A stretch of DNA of 64,000 bases from Sphingobacterium hungaricum (GCF_015210005.1 NZ_MU158698.1:2683654-2747653); one strand, 5' to 3'; numbered from the stretch's first letter, positions 54,709 to 63,340 are shown. Made by a program: numbers and translations. Notes: generated from the letters alone by a model not told the origin.

Positions 54709-55644
54709 TTAATTGTATTTAGTAAATAAGTCGTCGTATGGATCCTCATGAAGAAAAAAATTCATTGCAATTACTTTGTACTTTTGATCACCATTTTGTT
54801 CTAGAAACCGAAGTCTTTTGTCACTAATCTCTTTGTCTAGAATAGAAGTGAAACGTTTCAAATCATTAGGTTTACATATTTTATTGATTTTAGGTATCAA
54901 CTCTTTTAGAGTGAAAATGTGACCTACCATTTCTAAAGTAATATGTCTAGTAAGCACGAGAACGAAATTTTGATAGGTATTGATTTGGATGTCAAGGTTT
55001 CTGAGTACCTCATCATCTGGGTAATATATAGTTTTCAAATAATGGTTTACTATGTCGAGGGCTATTCTGATTTGTTTTTCTTTTGGTTTGTCAAGTTCAT
55101 GAATAGCATTGTTACCTAGAAATCTAATACTATGTAGCCTATGTGCATCATTCTTCGTTAACAACCCTTCATCGGAAAGATTATGGATCTTTTGCTCAAG
55201 ATCTCTTTGAGTACTTAACTTTTTGTCTATATATGTACCTTCAATAATTGCTCTTAAACCAGCTGAAGCTAAAATAAATGCTTTGTTTTCAATAGCAATT
55301 TTTACTTCTTGGTACAAATTAGCAATTTTATTAGGTAGTTTATTTATCAAGGAATAACTAGCAAACCCCATTTTCGCAAATGGAGGATAATACGTCTTTT
55401 CGCTATAAGGAATTAGCTCCTCATTTATTTCATTCACCATACTGGGGTCATGAAAGCTTCGGCAATAGATAACATCATCGCAACCTAAACACTGTAATAA
55501 GATATGTGTAGTTGTACCCCAATAATGATAGCTTAACGGGAACTCTTCATCTGGCAATTCTTCATCATGCACAGCATTAGAAAATATAGGATTATGATTT
55601 GTTTCTTTTTTGCATGAATTACAAAATACTTTGTTTGTTTTCAT
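54709..55644 (-). CDS. DUF4145-type protein with zinc finger
   Basis: The 311-residue protein starts with a zinc-ribbon half (VFCNSCKKETNH, then LLQCLGCDDVIYC). The DUF4145 core follows: KIAIENKAFILASAGLRAIIEGTY, RDLEQKIHNLSDEGLLTKNDAHRLHSIRFLGNNAIHEL. The last motif (RFLGNNAIHE) resembles the R...H segment of HEPN-like helices. DUF4145 proteins are often found next to restriction-modification genes. It converges with the HaeIII-like operon. A defence role, perhaps RNA cleavage, is inferred from company and fold. Confidence 0.75.
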   Translation of the reverse strand: MKTNKVFCNSCKKETNHNPIFSNAVHDEELPDEEFPLSYHYWGTTTHILLQCLGCDDVIYCRSFHDPSMVNEINEELIPYSEKTYYPPFAKMGFASYSLINKLPNKIANLYQEVKIAIENKAFILASAGLRAIIEGTYIDKKLSTQRDLEQKIHNLSDEGLLTKNDAHRLHSIRFLGNNAIHELDKPKEKQIRIALDIVNHYLKTIYYPDDEVLRNLDIQINTYQNFVLVLTRHITLEMVGHIFTLKELIPKINKICKPNDLKRFTSILDKEISDKRLRFLEQNGDQKYKVIAMNFFLHEDPYDDLFTKYN

Positions 55645-55756
55645 ATTTTTTAGATATTATTAAGTAATAAAAACTGATTGGATTTAATACAAATTATTCG
55701 ATTTTTTAAACGGATTTTGAGCAATCCAACCAAATCACTAAAGATAGGAAGCAACT

Positions 55757-55873
55757 ATGGAAGATTCAAATAAAATTATTCAAAGCTTTTGGTACGGGGA
55801 TGACTGCCACTTTTCGGTAACACCTCTTTTCCCACAAGACATTTGTCCCGAAAGCTCGCAAGGTGCGAGATAA
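55757..55873 (+). CDS. short frame upstream of traE relic
   Basis: A 38-codon frame beginning MEDSNKIIQSFWYGDDCHFS and ending ICPESSQGAR. Composition is acceptable but the family is unknown. It may be the surviving end of a transfer-region gene that stood before traE. Low confidence as a real gene. Confidence 0.25.
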   Translation: MEDSNKIIQSFWYGDDCHFSVTPLFPQDICPESSQGAR

Positions 55874-55900
55874 ACAGTAACAAATTAATGTGTTTCAATT

Positions 55901-56133
55901 ATGGAAAAACAAGGAAAAAAAGTTTTACTGGCAGCCGTGGCAATGCTGTCAGGAATTGGTGCGTTCGCACAGGGCAACGGCTCGGCAGGAATCAACGAGG
56001 CTACCCAAATGGTAACAAGCTATTTCGACCCGCAACGCAATTAATCTACGCCATCGGTGCGGTAGTCGGGTTAATCGGGGGCGTTAAGGTGTACAACAAA
56101 TCCGGTTCCGGCGACCCGGACACGAGTAAGACT
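55901..56133 (+). pseudogene. traE: broken traE (DUF4134, conjugative transposon)
   Basis: From Met 55901 the frame reads MEKQGKKVLLAAVAMLSGIG, AFAQGNGSAGINEATQMVTS, YFDPQRN and stops at 56042. One missing base (a G in the run gacccg) explains it: the next frame continues QLIYAIGAVVGLIGGVKVY, NKSGSGDPDTSKT, exactly the DUF4134/TraE sequence with its second membrane helix. The final residues are lost, replaced by insertion-sequence DNA after 56133. TraE is a small inner-membrane protein of the Bacteroidota conjugation machine. So the gene is inactivated twice: by frameshift and by truncation. Confidence 0.85.
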
Positions 56134-56292
56134 GGAGATTTCGGTATTGCTGACCATAGCTTTCCGGAAATTAAAGACAGCCCATTTCGTTCAAAATTGA
56201 CCAGTTCAAATTATTATAAATTAAGAATTTATGGAGGAGTTTAAGTTTTTGTTGGCTGGTCAATTCGCCACGGAATTGGGTGGTAATAAGAT
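56134..56292. other. possible IS21-type end sequence
   Basis: The bases between traE and the ISL3-type element contain tggtcaattcgccacggaat (56248-56267) and, in the opposite direction, actggtcaattttgaacgaa (56182-56201). Repeated tggtcaatt blocks followed by cggaat- or gaaa-type stretches are characteristic of IS21-family termini. I infer that an IS21-like element first truncated traE and was then largely lost. Confidence 0.4.
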
Positions 56293-57570
56293 GGTTCTTC
56301 CCCACTTTTGGTGGTAATCCTATGAAACAAATATTGATTTATCCGTTAGTAAGTTAATGAATGTCAATAAAATAATATTCAACGGCACTAGTCAGTTCAA
56401 GGTTGTTTCTGTAGATAGTGATATGGATAGCTTCACTATCTATGTATTGGGCAAAGGGAAAATATCTTTTTGCCCAAATTGTGAGCAGGTCTCATCTAAA
56501 GTTCACAGTTATTACACAAGAAAGTTTGCGGATCTTCCAACATTCGGAAAGTGCTCAAAGATTATCTTGCGAGCACACAAATTTTATTGTAGTACGCTGG
56601 AATGTCCATTAAAAGTGTTTACAGAAAGATATCAAGACCATTTTAAGCCATACCAGAGAAGAACTGATAGGTTAAATATTAAATTACTAAATATAGTCCT
56701 CGAATCTGGCGGAAAATCTGCAGAACGGATCTGCAACCAACTTTCCATCCCTGTATGTGATACGACTTTATTGCGACTAATAGAAAAGGCAGAGCTCCCC
56801 AGTAATGAAGACATAATAGCCTTGGGTGTTGACGATTGGGCAATAAAGAAACGGGAGCGTTATGGAAGTATCCTTGTAGATCTAGTCACAAATCGTCCAA
56901 TTGGGCTACTTGGTGATCGCGAAGAAGATACGCTTTGCTCATGGTTACAGAAAAGAGATAGTCTCCAGATTATTTCCCGAGACAGGTACATTAATTTTAA
57001 AAATGCTTCTACAAAGGGTGCCCCTCAAGCAATACAAGTTACGGATCGCTGGCATTTATTAAAGAACTTAGGTGAGGCGATGCGCAAGATTCTGGACCGG
57101 GAGTATTCAACCCTAAAAAAAGTCAGGGAGGCTAATAGCAAAACTAAAATGGCAGAACCACGTGTTCTAAAAAGTATGATACCCAGCGCTCAACAGGAGA
57201 AGTTCAAAGAAGTAAAGCTGCTGCTTGAACAAGGTGTGTCTATCCAGGATATTGCAAGAAGGTTTAAGATGAGCCGTACAGTTCCGTCATATGATACTCA
57301 AGGACCGAAGCAGTGACGGTTTGAACTCGTGGATTATAAATGTGATAAACTCCTCAATTGCGGAACTACGTAGTTTTGCAAACGGATTAATGCAGGATAT
57401 TAAAGCGATAGAAAATGCTTTCAACCTAGCCTGGAGCAATGGGCCGGTGGAAGGAAATGTAAATAAACTCAAAACTTTAAAACGGCAAATGTATGGGAGA
57501 TGCTCGCTGAGCCTTTTGGAAAAAAGGTTAGTGTTGACCCCATCATAACCACCAAAAGTGGGGAAGAACC
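56293..57570 (+). mobile_element. degenerate ISL3-family insertion sequence
   Basis: The element is bounded by 23-bp perfect inverted repeats, 56293-56315 (beginning ggttcttccccacttttggt) and 57548-57570. It carries one interrupted ISL3-type transposase. Its length of 1278 bp is somewhat short for the family, in line with an internal deletion. A third copy of the right end follows at 57624-57646. No clear target duplication is visible next to the outer ends. Confidence 0.85.
56357..57548 (+). pseudogene. ISL3-family transposase, broken
   Basis: The first frame (56357-57316, 319 codons) has an N-terminal zinc-finger region (FCPNCEQVSSKVHSYYTRKF, FYCSTLECPLKVFTERYQDH). The DDE core follows, with LGVDDWAIKKRERYGSILVD (first Asp) and IQVTDRWHLLKNLGEAMRK (second Asp). 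It ends abnormally after an HTH-like DIARRFKMSRT. The second frame (57291-57548) gives SSIAELRSFANGLMQDIKAI, ENAFNLAWSNGPVEGNVNKL and KTLKRQMYGRCSLSLLEKR, the family end with the catalytic Glu. A frameshift, and probably a deletion between them, makes it non-functional. Confidence 0.85.
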
Positions 57571-57623
57571 ATAGGCTCCGAAACCCTCTCTCATGACATA
57601 AAACAGAATATTTAATTTGTTTT

Positions 57624-57646
57624 ACCACCAAAAGTGGGGAAGAACC
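57624..57646. repeat. extra copy of ISL3 right terminal repeat
   Basis: The 23 bases are identical to the right terminal repeat at 57548-57570 and have the same orientation. The bases after each copy are also related (ataggctccgaaacc and ataagatccgaaacc). The spacer between them is 53 bases. It suggests a second insertion, one-ended transposition, or a duplicated end. Confidence 0.9.
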
Positions 57647-57687
57647 ATAAGATCCGAAACCCCCAATTGCCTTTAATAGTTTTTCTC

Positions 57688-57912
57688 TTAAAAACCCAAC
57701 AACTCATTAGCTGACACTTCTAAGGCTTTGGCAATTTGATATATTGTAAATACTGAAGCGGTAACACGCCCATTTTCTATTCTTCCGATAGCCTGATAAT
57801 CTTTAAAGCCTATAGCGGCGGCTAATTGGGGTTGGGTTAATTGTTTAGCTTGTCTTAATTCTTGAATACGCGCACCTAACAACTTCCTAAATCTTAATTC
57901 TATTGCATCCAT
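57688..57912 (-). CDS. XRE-family transcriptional regulator
   Basis: I place the start at 57912 (MDAIELRFRKLLGARIQELR), giving 74 residues. The longer frame to 57954 would enter the palindromic operator. The whole protein is one XRE helix-turn-helix: RQAKQLTQPQLAAAIGFKDYQAIGRIENGRVTASVFTIYQIAKALEVSANELLGF. Such short proteins bind palindromes as dimers and often repress themselves and a neighbour. The perfect 18-bp palindrome at 57947-57964 lies 35 bases upstream of the start and overlaps the divergent promoter, so control of both directions is likely. Confidence 0.88.
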   Translation of the reverse strand: MDAIELRFRKLLGARIQELRQAKQLTQPQLAAAIGFKDYQAIGRIENGRVTASVFTIYQIAKALEVSANELLGF

Positions 57913-57946
57913 ATGGACTAAGCACGGAATAATATGAAAACTAATA

Positions 57947-57964
57947 CCAAACAAATTTGTTTGG
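57947..57964. promoter_or_regulatory. 18-bp perfect palindrome, XRE operator candidate
   Basis: ccaaacaaatttgtttgg (57947-57964) is a perfect palindrome between the XRE gene and the divergent structured region. A related half-site, atttgttt, recurs at 57983-57990. Its position over the -33 element of the rightward promoter suits repression by the XRE dimer. Confidence 0.7.
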
Positions 57965-57987
57965 ATTATATTAATTTTTTATATTTG
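57957..57987 (+). promoter_or_regulatory. rightward promoter into structured region
   Basis: TTG at 57957-57959, a 20-base spacer and TAtaTTTG at 57980-57987 match the Bacteroidota consensus. A start near 57994 is expected. No protein gene begins for more than 450 bases downstream, so the first product would be untranslated RNA. Confidence 0.6.
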
Positions 57988-57993
57988 TTTAGT

Positions 57994-58305
57994 TAAATCA
58001 GGTCGTTATCTGATTTAAGGTATTAAATTAAGAGAGTCTCGTTCACAAACTCTGACAATAAATCCCAAACGAGACGGTAGTTTAATGCCCGTGCACATAT
58101 TTTTGTACCTTTGGTGCAAACTATAGCGCATGGGCGACTATCGTAAATCCGTTTTGGGAGGGGTCAGAGCCTTGTGTAGCGGTTGATAGGAGCCCTGCTA
58201 TAGTTCTTCTTCCATAGAGACTCACTAATCATAAGTGAGTTATGAAAAAAAAACTTTACAAAAATCTGATTAAAGCTCCCGAGTAGCTCGGCTATTTCTT
58301 TTCGA
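57994..58305 (+). ncRNA. candidate structured non-coding RNA
   Basis: After the promoter, the sequence can fold into a rod of five nested helices. These are ctctgac/gtcagag (58050-58056 with 58163-58169), cccaaac/gttttggg (58064-58070 with 58151-58158), cggtag/ctatcg (58075-58080 with 58138-58143), gcccgtgc/gcatgggc (58087-58094 with 58128-58135) and ttgtacc/ggtgcaa (58103-58109 with 58113-58119). Several pairs are G-U, as expected for selected RNA. Further hairpins lie at 57995-58016 and 58220-58240. A small GC-rich hairpin (58279-58291) followed by ctatttctttt may terminate it. An alternative stem (58036-58043 with 58068-58075) could act as a switch. It is not recognisable as tmRNA, RNase P or SRP RNA. 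A 6S-like RNA is possible from the rod shape. Confidence 0.5.
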
Positions 58306-58354
58306 TAAATGATGTGTTAACATAAAAAATAATTGACGTATATTTTGTGCGCAC

Positions 58355-58450
58355 GGTATTTCGAATACCAAAACATTCATCAATTAAGACTGGAGTCTTG
58401 GCATCTGGACGGATAGCGAGTCTGATACTTCGTTAATGCGTTGCAGATGC
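58355..58450 (+). promoter_or_regulatory. hairpin cluster upstream of uptake operon
   Basis: Three perfect hairpins stand in a row: ggtatt-tcg-aatacc (58355-58369), aagact-gg-agtctt (58386-58399), and gcatctg/cagatgc (58401-58407 with 58444-58450). They precede the TlpA-SusC-SusD operon by about 400 bases and may be part of its leader or of a second small RNA. Confidence 0.4.
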
Positions 58451-58582
58451 AATGGTTACACAAAAACTAACTTAAAAAAATGAAGGATTTTTATGAGGAT
58501 GGGAGGGGACAGTTTTTTTTGAAACTGCTTTTCTCAAAGGATAAAGGTGCATTATATCGCTCTGTTGGCGCAGCACGCCCAT

Positions 58583-58608
58583 TTCCTTTTGTCTTGGAAC
58601 AAAAGGAA
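58583..58608. repeat. interspersed repeat with 9-bp stem
   Basis: ttccttttg (58583-58591) and caaaaggaa (58600-58608) form a perfect stem with an 8-base loop. Sequences of this ccttttgtcttggaacaaaagg type recur in many Bacteroidota genomes outside genes. It lies inside the open frame that extends the TlpA-like gene upstream and argues that this extension is not coding. Confidence 0.5.
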
Positions 58609-58845
58609 CCAAACACTCATGGACCGATTTTACCGGGTAGTGATTATTTTAAGATCAGACTTCATAATAAAAAGTTTCTATTGCTATCCTGGCAATTACT
58701 CAAAATGTCACATGCGAACCGAGTTTATGATCCCCGTAAGGAGAAGCAAAATAATAGAGGGTGTATTGATGGTATACATATACCGAAGGATCTTAATTTT
58801 ACCTTTTGGGCGCTAGGGGGATTTAGGACGTATAGCTTACAAGCT

Positions 58846-60129
58846 ATGATGTACAGCATACTGCTTTTTGTTTCATTTTTGTTTCATAGTGTTGCCTTGG
58901 CGCAGTCTCGACAGGACATCGGGACTGTAGCTGGGGCAAATAGGATTGTTCCATTACGAGCAGGGGATAAATTGCCTGAAGAGTTCTGGAAGCAGGAATA
59001 CCTTTTTTATCGCAATGGCGATACTGTACGACAGACGCTAGACGTATATCGAGGCAAGGCTATAATTTTAGATTTTTGGGCACAGTGGTGCACACCATGT
59101 CTGGTCTCGCTGGGGAAGGTAAACACCTTTGCACATCAGCTTTCCGGCAATGGCGTATTTATCCCTGTCACATCGGACAAATTGACTTCAGTCCAGTCGG
59201 TGTGGAAAAAGCAAGGGTTCACGTTGCCTTCTGTTATTGGAGACACCATACTGGGACAGTTCTTCCCCCGAGCGAGCATACCCCATGTGGTGTGGATAGA
59301 TGCCGAAGGCACAGTCGCGCACATCACCAACCAGCAGCCGCTAGATGAGAGCAATATGAGCGATTTTTTCAAGGGAGCAGAGCTGGAGGTCGCCCAGAAG
59401 ACCGCTGTCGATAAAAATAGGCCTTTGCTCCTGGATACTCGAGTCGATCCAAGCAGCGTGGAGAATTACCAGCTTGTGCTCAAAGGGAAGCAAGAGGGGA
59501 TGCCCATGCTAAAATTCACGCGCAGTACGCCACAAGGGGTCTTTAGCAAGACGTATATCAATAGGCCGCTGCTGCTGCTCTATAAAGGGCTGGCATACGA
59601 CCTGTTTTACGGGCTGGGACAGACAATGTTCGAAAAGGACTTTCAGATAGCCGATATAGATCCTGCCATACTGAATGAAATCTATACGCTTGATATCATT
59701 TCACCGTCTAACACAGAAGCTACGTTTTACAGCCACCTGGTGGATCTGTTGAATACAGCATCGGGCCTGGAGGCAGGCATGGACAGCGAGCAAAGGCAAT
59801 GCCTGGTGCTAAAAAAACTGAACGGTGACGTTGTCCTCGGTACAGCGGGAGGAGAAAGATTGCGCCAAGTGGACTGGAACGGACATATCGATCTTCGCAA
59901 CCTGCCCTTGCCATCTTTCCAAGGTATCCTGATGGACGATCGCTTGACGGGAAAGTATATCGTCAACGAGACCGGCTATAAAGGAAATATCGATGCACAG
60001 CTGACCGTAACCAGCGATCTGGCAGAATTGAACAGACAGTTGGCAAAGATGGGGCTTCAGCTCGAAGAGGCCATTAGAGATGTGACCATATTTACCATAA
60101 AAAAGCCTAAACCTAACGAACATGAATAA
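58846..60129 (+). CDS. TlpA-like thioredoxin protein with C-terminal DUF3738-like part
   Basis: The frame is open from 58480, but I choose Met 58846 (MMYSILLFVSFLFHSVALAQ), a clean signal peptide; the 122 codons before it include a repeat hairpin and are not protein-like. The 427-residue product has a thioredoxin domain (about 60-190) with AIILDFWAQWCTPC and the cis-Pro region RASIPHVVWIDAEG. A C-terminal part of about 230 residues resembles DUF3738. TlpA proteins reduce disulfides in the periplasm. Together with SusC and SusD it forms an operon, overlapping SusC by 8 bases. This combination is frequent in Sphingobacteriaceae. Confidence 0.82.
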   Translation: MMYSILLFVSFLFHSVALAQSRQDIGTVAGANRIVPLRAGDKLPEEFWKQEYLFYRNGDTVRQTLDVYRGKAIILDFWAQWCTPCLVSLGKVNTFAHQLSGNGVFIPVTSDKLTSVQSVWKKQGFTLPSVIGDTILGQFFPRASIPHVVWIDAEGTVAHITNQQPLDESNMSDFFKGAELEVAQKTAVDKNRPLLLDTRVDPSSVENYQLVLKGKQEGMPMLKFTRSTPQGVFSKTYINRPLLLLYKGLAYDLFYGLGQTMFEKDFQIADIDPAILNEIYTLDIISPSNTEATFYSHLVDLLNTASGLEAGMDSEQRQCLVLKKLNGDVVLGTAGGERLRQVDWNGHIDLRNLPLPSFQGILMDDRLTGKYIVNETGYKGNIDAQLTVTSDLAELNRQLAKMGLQLEEAIRDVTIFTIKKPKPNEHE

Positions 60130-63100
60130 AATACGCTATAATTTTTTTGTGCTGATGCTTAACCTGTTCTGTGCACCGATATTAATGGCACAGGAGCAGG
60201 CCCTAAAAGGGCGGGCGGTCGACCGGGCCACAGGGGCAAGGATCGCAGATGTATCGATGTACCTGCCAGGCGATGCCGCTATGGCAAAGTCGGATCAAAA
60301 TGGCGCTTTTAGCATTCAGGTCCGCAACGGTACAGAAAAAGTGCCCGTCCGTTTTTCGGCAGTGGGCTACATAGTTCTGGATACGCTGCTAGCCATCGAT
60401 AGGACCCATTTGATACAGCTCGAGAGGGGACTTGTCGACGTGGAAGAGGTGTATGTATCGACAGGGTACGATAAGATCCCAAGGGAGCGGTCTACCGGGT
60501 CATTTTCGGTGATCGGAAGCGACCGCATCAGCGAGCAGATCGATTTTAACATCATGGACCGGCTGCCTGCAGTAGCGTCGGGCATCGTGCTCGACCGCAA
60601 TTCAAAAGGAGGGTCTGACCAGCTTTTGGTAAGGGGCATGAGCACGATACTGGGAGAAACTGCGCCTTTGGTCGTATTGGACAATTTCCCGTACGAAGGG
60701 GATCTTTCCAGTATCAATCCTGACGATATCGAAAACATAACGATCTTGAGGGATGCGGCGGCGGCGTCCATCTGGGGAGCGCGGGCCGGCAATGGCGTGA
60801 TCGTGATCACCTCAAAAAAAGGGAGCCTGAACCAAAAATTAAAGGCCAATTTCAGCGCGCAGACTTCCATAGAGGCTAAACCGGATCTTTTCGCGATCGA
60901 GCGGATCAGCTCCTCGGACATGATCGATGTCGAGAGCATGCTCTTTGAAAAGGGGTATTACAGCTCCATGATCGGTTCCAGGAGCAAGCCTGTGCTGTCT
61001 CCTGCCGTAGAGCTCTTTATCCGCCAGGCATCGGAATCTGATCCTGCGGCCTTAGCAGAGATCGATGCCGAATTGGACAGGCTGCGCACGCTGGATGTCC
61101 GGAACGATTTTTTAGACTACATATATCGGCCGGGGCTCCAGCAGCAGAGCACGGTAAGCCTTGCACAGGGGTCGGACCGGTTCATCTGGAACGCTTCAGC
61201 GAGCAATGCCTCCTTGAGGGACAACCTGGGCCAAAAGACACAGAGAAATACGTTCGTGACAAATTCCAGGATACATATCGGCAAGCGCCTGTCCATCGAT
61301 GCAGGGATCAATATTTCCTTTCTGGCAAGCAGGAGCGGCAGGCCAGGGCTTGGAGCTATCAGCGCTTATAACAGCGGGCTGTTCCCCTATGCCGAGCTTG
61401 CCGACGCCCAGGGAAATGCGCTCGCTGTCTATAAAGACTGGCGCGCGCCATTTTTGGAAAACGATCTCCATCCCGAGCTGCTAGATTGGAGATATTACCC
61501 ACTAGAAGACTACAAGCACAGTACATCTGTGCAGTCCAGCCAGAACACGCTGCTGTCTACAGGTGCAGAATACAGTCTGCCCAAGTGGTTCAGGCTCTCG
61601 GCCAAATACCAGTTCCAAAAACAGGCCGGGCTTTCCGAAAATCTGACAGATATACAAAGCTATGAAGCGAGGAACATCGTCAACAGCTACTCCAAAATAA
61701 ATACAGCGACCGGGGGGATTGACCATCAGGTCCCCAAAGGGGGGATCTTAGACCAGTCCACCAATAGCCGGACAGCCCACAGCTTGAGGGGACAGCTGAA
61801 TTTCAACTGGGAAACGCCTATCCATAAGGTATATGGGCTGCTCGGCAGCGAGGTGCGCAGCGTTTCCGCGAATTCGGGCAGCAATAGGCTGTATGGATAC
61901 AATCACTCCAATCTGGCCTATTCGCTTTTTGACCTGACCGTTCCGTATACCCATTACATTACCGGAGCAAACGTAACGATGCCCAGTGGCCTATCTCTAA
62001 ACCAGCGGGAGGACCGTTTTATCTCCACGTTCTTCAATGGATCGTATATGTTCAAGGACAGATATACGGCTACTTTCAGTGCCAGGAGAGACGCGTCAAA
62101 CCTCTTCGGGTTGCACGTGAACGACAAATGGAACCCCTTTTGGTCAGCAGGCCTTGGATGGACCGTTTCAAATGAGCGTTTTTTTGCAGACCATCCGATA
62201 GGCCACCTGAAGCTTAGAGCTACCTATGGCAAGACCGGCAACCTGAACCCTTCGATGGTCGCCCTTACTACGATAAGGTATGCCGGCCCCAATCCGTTCA
62301 CGCAGACACCTTATGCCAGGTTTGACAATTATGCCAATCCCGAGCTGAAATGGGAAACAGTGGGCATGGCCAATATCGGCCTGGATTTCGCTACCAAAGA
62401 TAACCGTATCTCAGGAACGATCGAAGGCTACTACAAGCAAGGGACAAATCTGTATGGCCTGGCTCCCATGGACTATACGAGCGGCGTGGATGCGTTCATC
62501 ATCAAGAATGTGGCGGCCATTTCGGCAAAGGGAATGGACGTGACACTGAACACGATCAATACGATAGGGAAGGTCAGATGGACAACAAACCTCCAGTTCA
62601 GCTTGAACCGGGACAAGGTGACTAAATATCATGCAGAGAGCGATCTGGCATCTCAATTTGTGGGCGCGACGAACAGGATTTCGGGAAGGGAAGGTTCTCC
62701 GGTATACGCTATGTATTCCTATAAATGGATGGGACTGGATGCGCAGGACGGCGCGCCATTGGGGCTGCTCAGCGGCGAGGCGTCACGGGATTACCGCCAG
62801 TTTACGGGAGCGAGCGCCACAGTAGACGATCTGGTCTACCATGGGGGAATCCAGCCAACGCTGTTTGGATCGCTGGGCAATACTTTATCATGGAAACAGT
62901 GGTCGGCCACATTTCGCATGACCTACAAGTTTGGCTATTATTTCAGGAGAGAGACCATTGTTTACAGTTCGCTCTTCTCGACATGGAATGGCCATGGCGA
63001 TTTCAACAAGCGGTGGCAGCGGCCCGGCGACGAATCTGCTACCGATATCCCTGCCCTGATATATCCCGTCGAATCTGGCGCGGAAAACTTCTATCGCTAT

Positions 63101-63340
63101 GCAGAGCCTTTTGTGGAGCGGGGCGACCACATCCGGTTGGAGTATGCCAACCTTTCTTATGCGTTCCCAAATGGTGCCGTATCCAAGCTGAAAGATGCAT
63201 CGGTGACTTTCAATGTCAATAATCTAGGCCTGCTGTACAAAAGGAACAGAGCAGGGGTCGACCCGGATTTCAGCTCAGCCTCAAATACGGGATTTTCACC
63301 TTCGACGATTTATTCATTAACGATAAAATGTGCAATATGA
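60122..63340 (+). CDS. SusC/RagA-family TonB-dependent receptor
   Basis: The 1072-residue protein has a signal peptide (ending near ILMAQ) and a carboxypeptidase-regulatory-like domain (about 27-105). The plug carries SIWGARAGNGVIVITSKKGS, the SusC signature, near 218-238. A 22-strand barrel follows to the C-terminus (TIYSLTIKCAI), with the conserved TYGKTGNLNPS near 700. It moves bound ligands through the outer membrane with TonB energy and works with the SusD lipoprotein as lid. The start overlaps the TlpA-like gene by 8 bases, and the stop overlaps the SusD start (ATGA). The substrate is not evident: no glycoside hydrolase lies in the window. GC content is high compared with the island. 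Confidence 0.95.
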   Translation: MNKIRYNFFVLMLNLFCAPILMAQEQALKGRAVDRATGARIADVSMYLPGDAAMAKSDQNGAFSIQVRNGTEKVPVRFSAVGYIVLDTLLAIDRTHLIQLERGLVDVEEVYVSTGYDKIPRERSTGSFSVIGSDRISEQIDFNIMDRLPAVASGIVLDRNSKGGSDQLLVRGMSTILGETAPLVVLDNFPYEGDLSSINPDDIENITILRDAAAASIWGARAGNGVIVITSKKGSLNQKLKANFSAQTSIEAKPDLFAIERISSSDMIDVESMLFEKGYYSSMIGSRSKPVLSPAVELFIRQASESDPAALAEIDAELDRLRTLDVRNDFLDYIYRPGLQQQSTVSLAQGSDRFIWNASASNASLRDNLGQKTQRNTFVTNSRIHIGKRLSIDAGINISFLASRSGRPGLGAISAYNSGLFPYAELADAQGNALAVYKDWRAPFLENDLHPELLDWRYYPLEDYKHSTSVQSSQNTLLSTGAEYSLPKWFRLSAKYQFQKQAGLSENLTDIQSYEARNIVNSYSKINTATGGIDHQVPKGGILDQSTNSRTAHSLRGQLNFNWETPIHKVYGLLGSEVRSVSANSGSNRLYGYNHSNLAYSLFDLTVPYTHYITGANVTMPSGLSLNQREDRFISTFFNGSYMFKDRYTATFSARRDASNLFGLHVNDKWNPFWSAGLGWTVSNERFFADHPIGHLKLRATYGKTGNLNPSMVALTTIRYAGPNPFTQTPYARFDNYANPELKWETVGMANIGLDFATKDNRISGTIEGYYKQGTNLYGLAPMDYTSGVDAFIIKNVAAISAKGMDVTLNTINTIGKVRWTTNLQFSLNRDKVTKYHAESDLASQFVGATNRISGREGSPVYAMYSYKWMGLDAQDGAPLGLLSGEASRDYRQFTGASATVDDLVYHGGIQPTLFGSLGNTLSWKQWSATFRMTYKFGYYFRRETIVYSSLFSTWNGHGDFNKRWQRPGDESATDIPALIYPVESGAENFYRYAEPFVERGDHIRLEYANLSYAFPNGAVSKLKDASVTFNVNNLGLLYKRNRAGVDPDFSSASNTGFSPSTIYSLTIKCAI

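Noticed and set aside
57994..58305. Retron non-coding RNA or integron attC site
   Set aside because: No reverse transcriptase or integron integrase gene is in the window, and the attC consensus core sites are not visible.
59720..60123. Leftward frames inside the TlpA-like and SusC genes
   Set aside because: High GC makes long antisense frames common here; they mirror well-identified proteins and lack any family resemblance.
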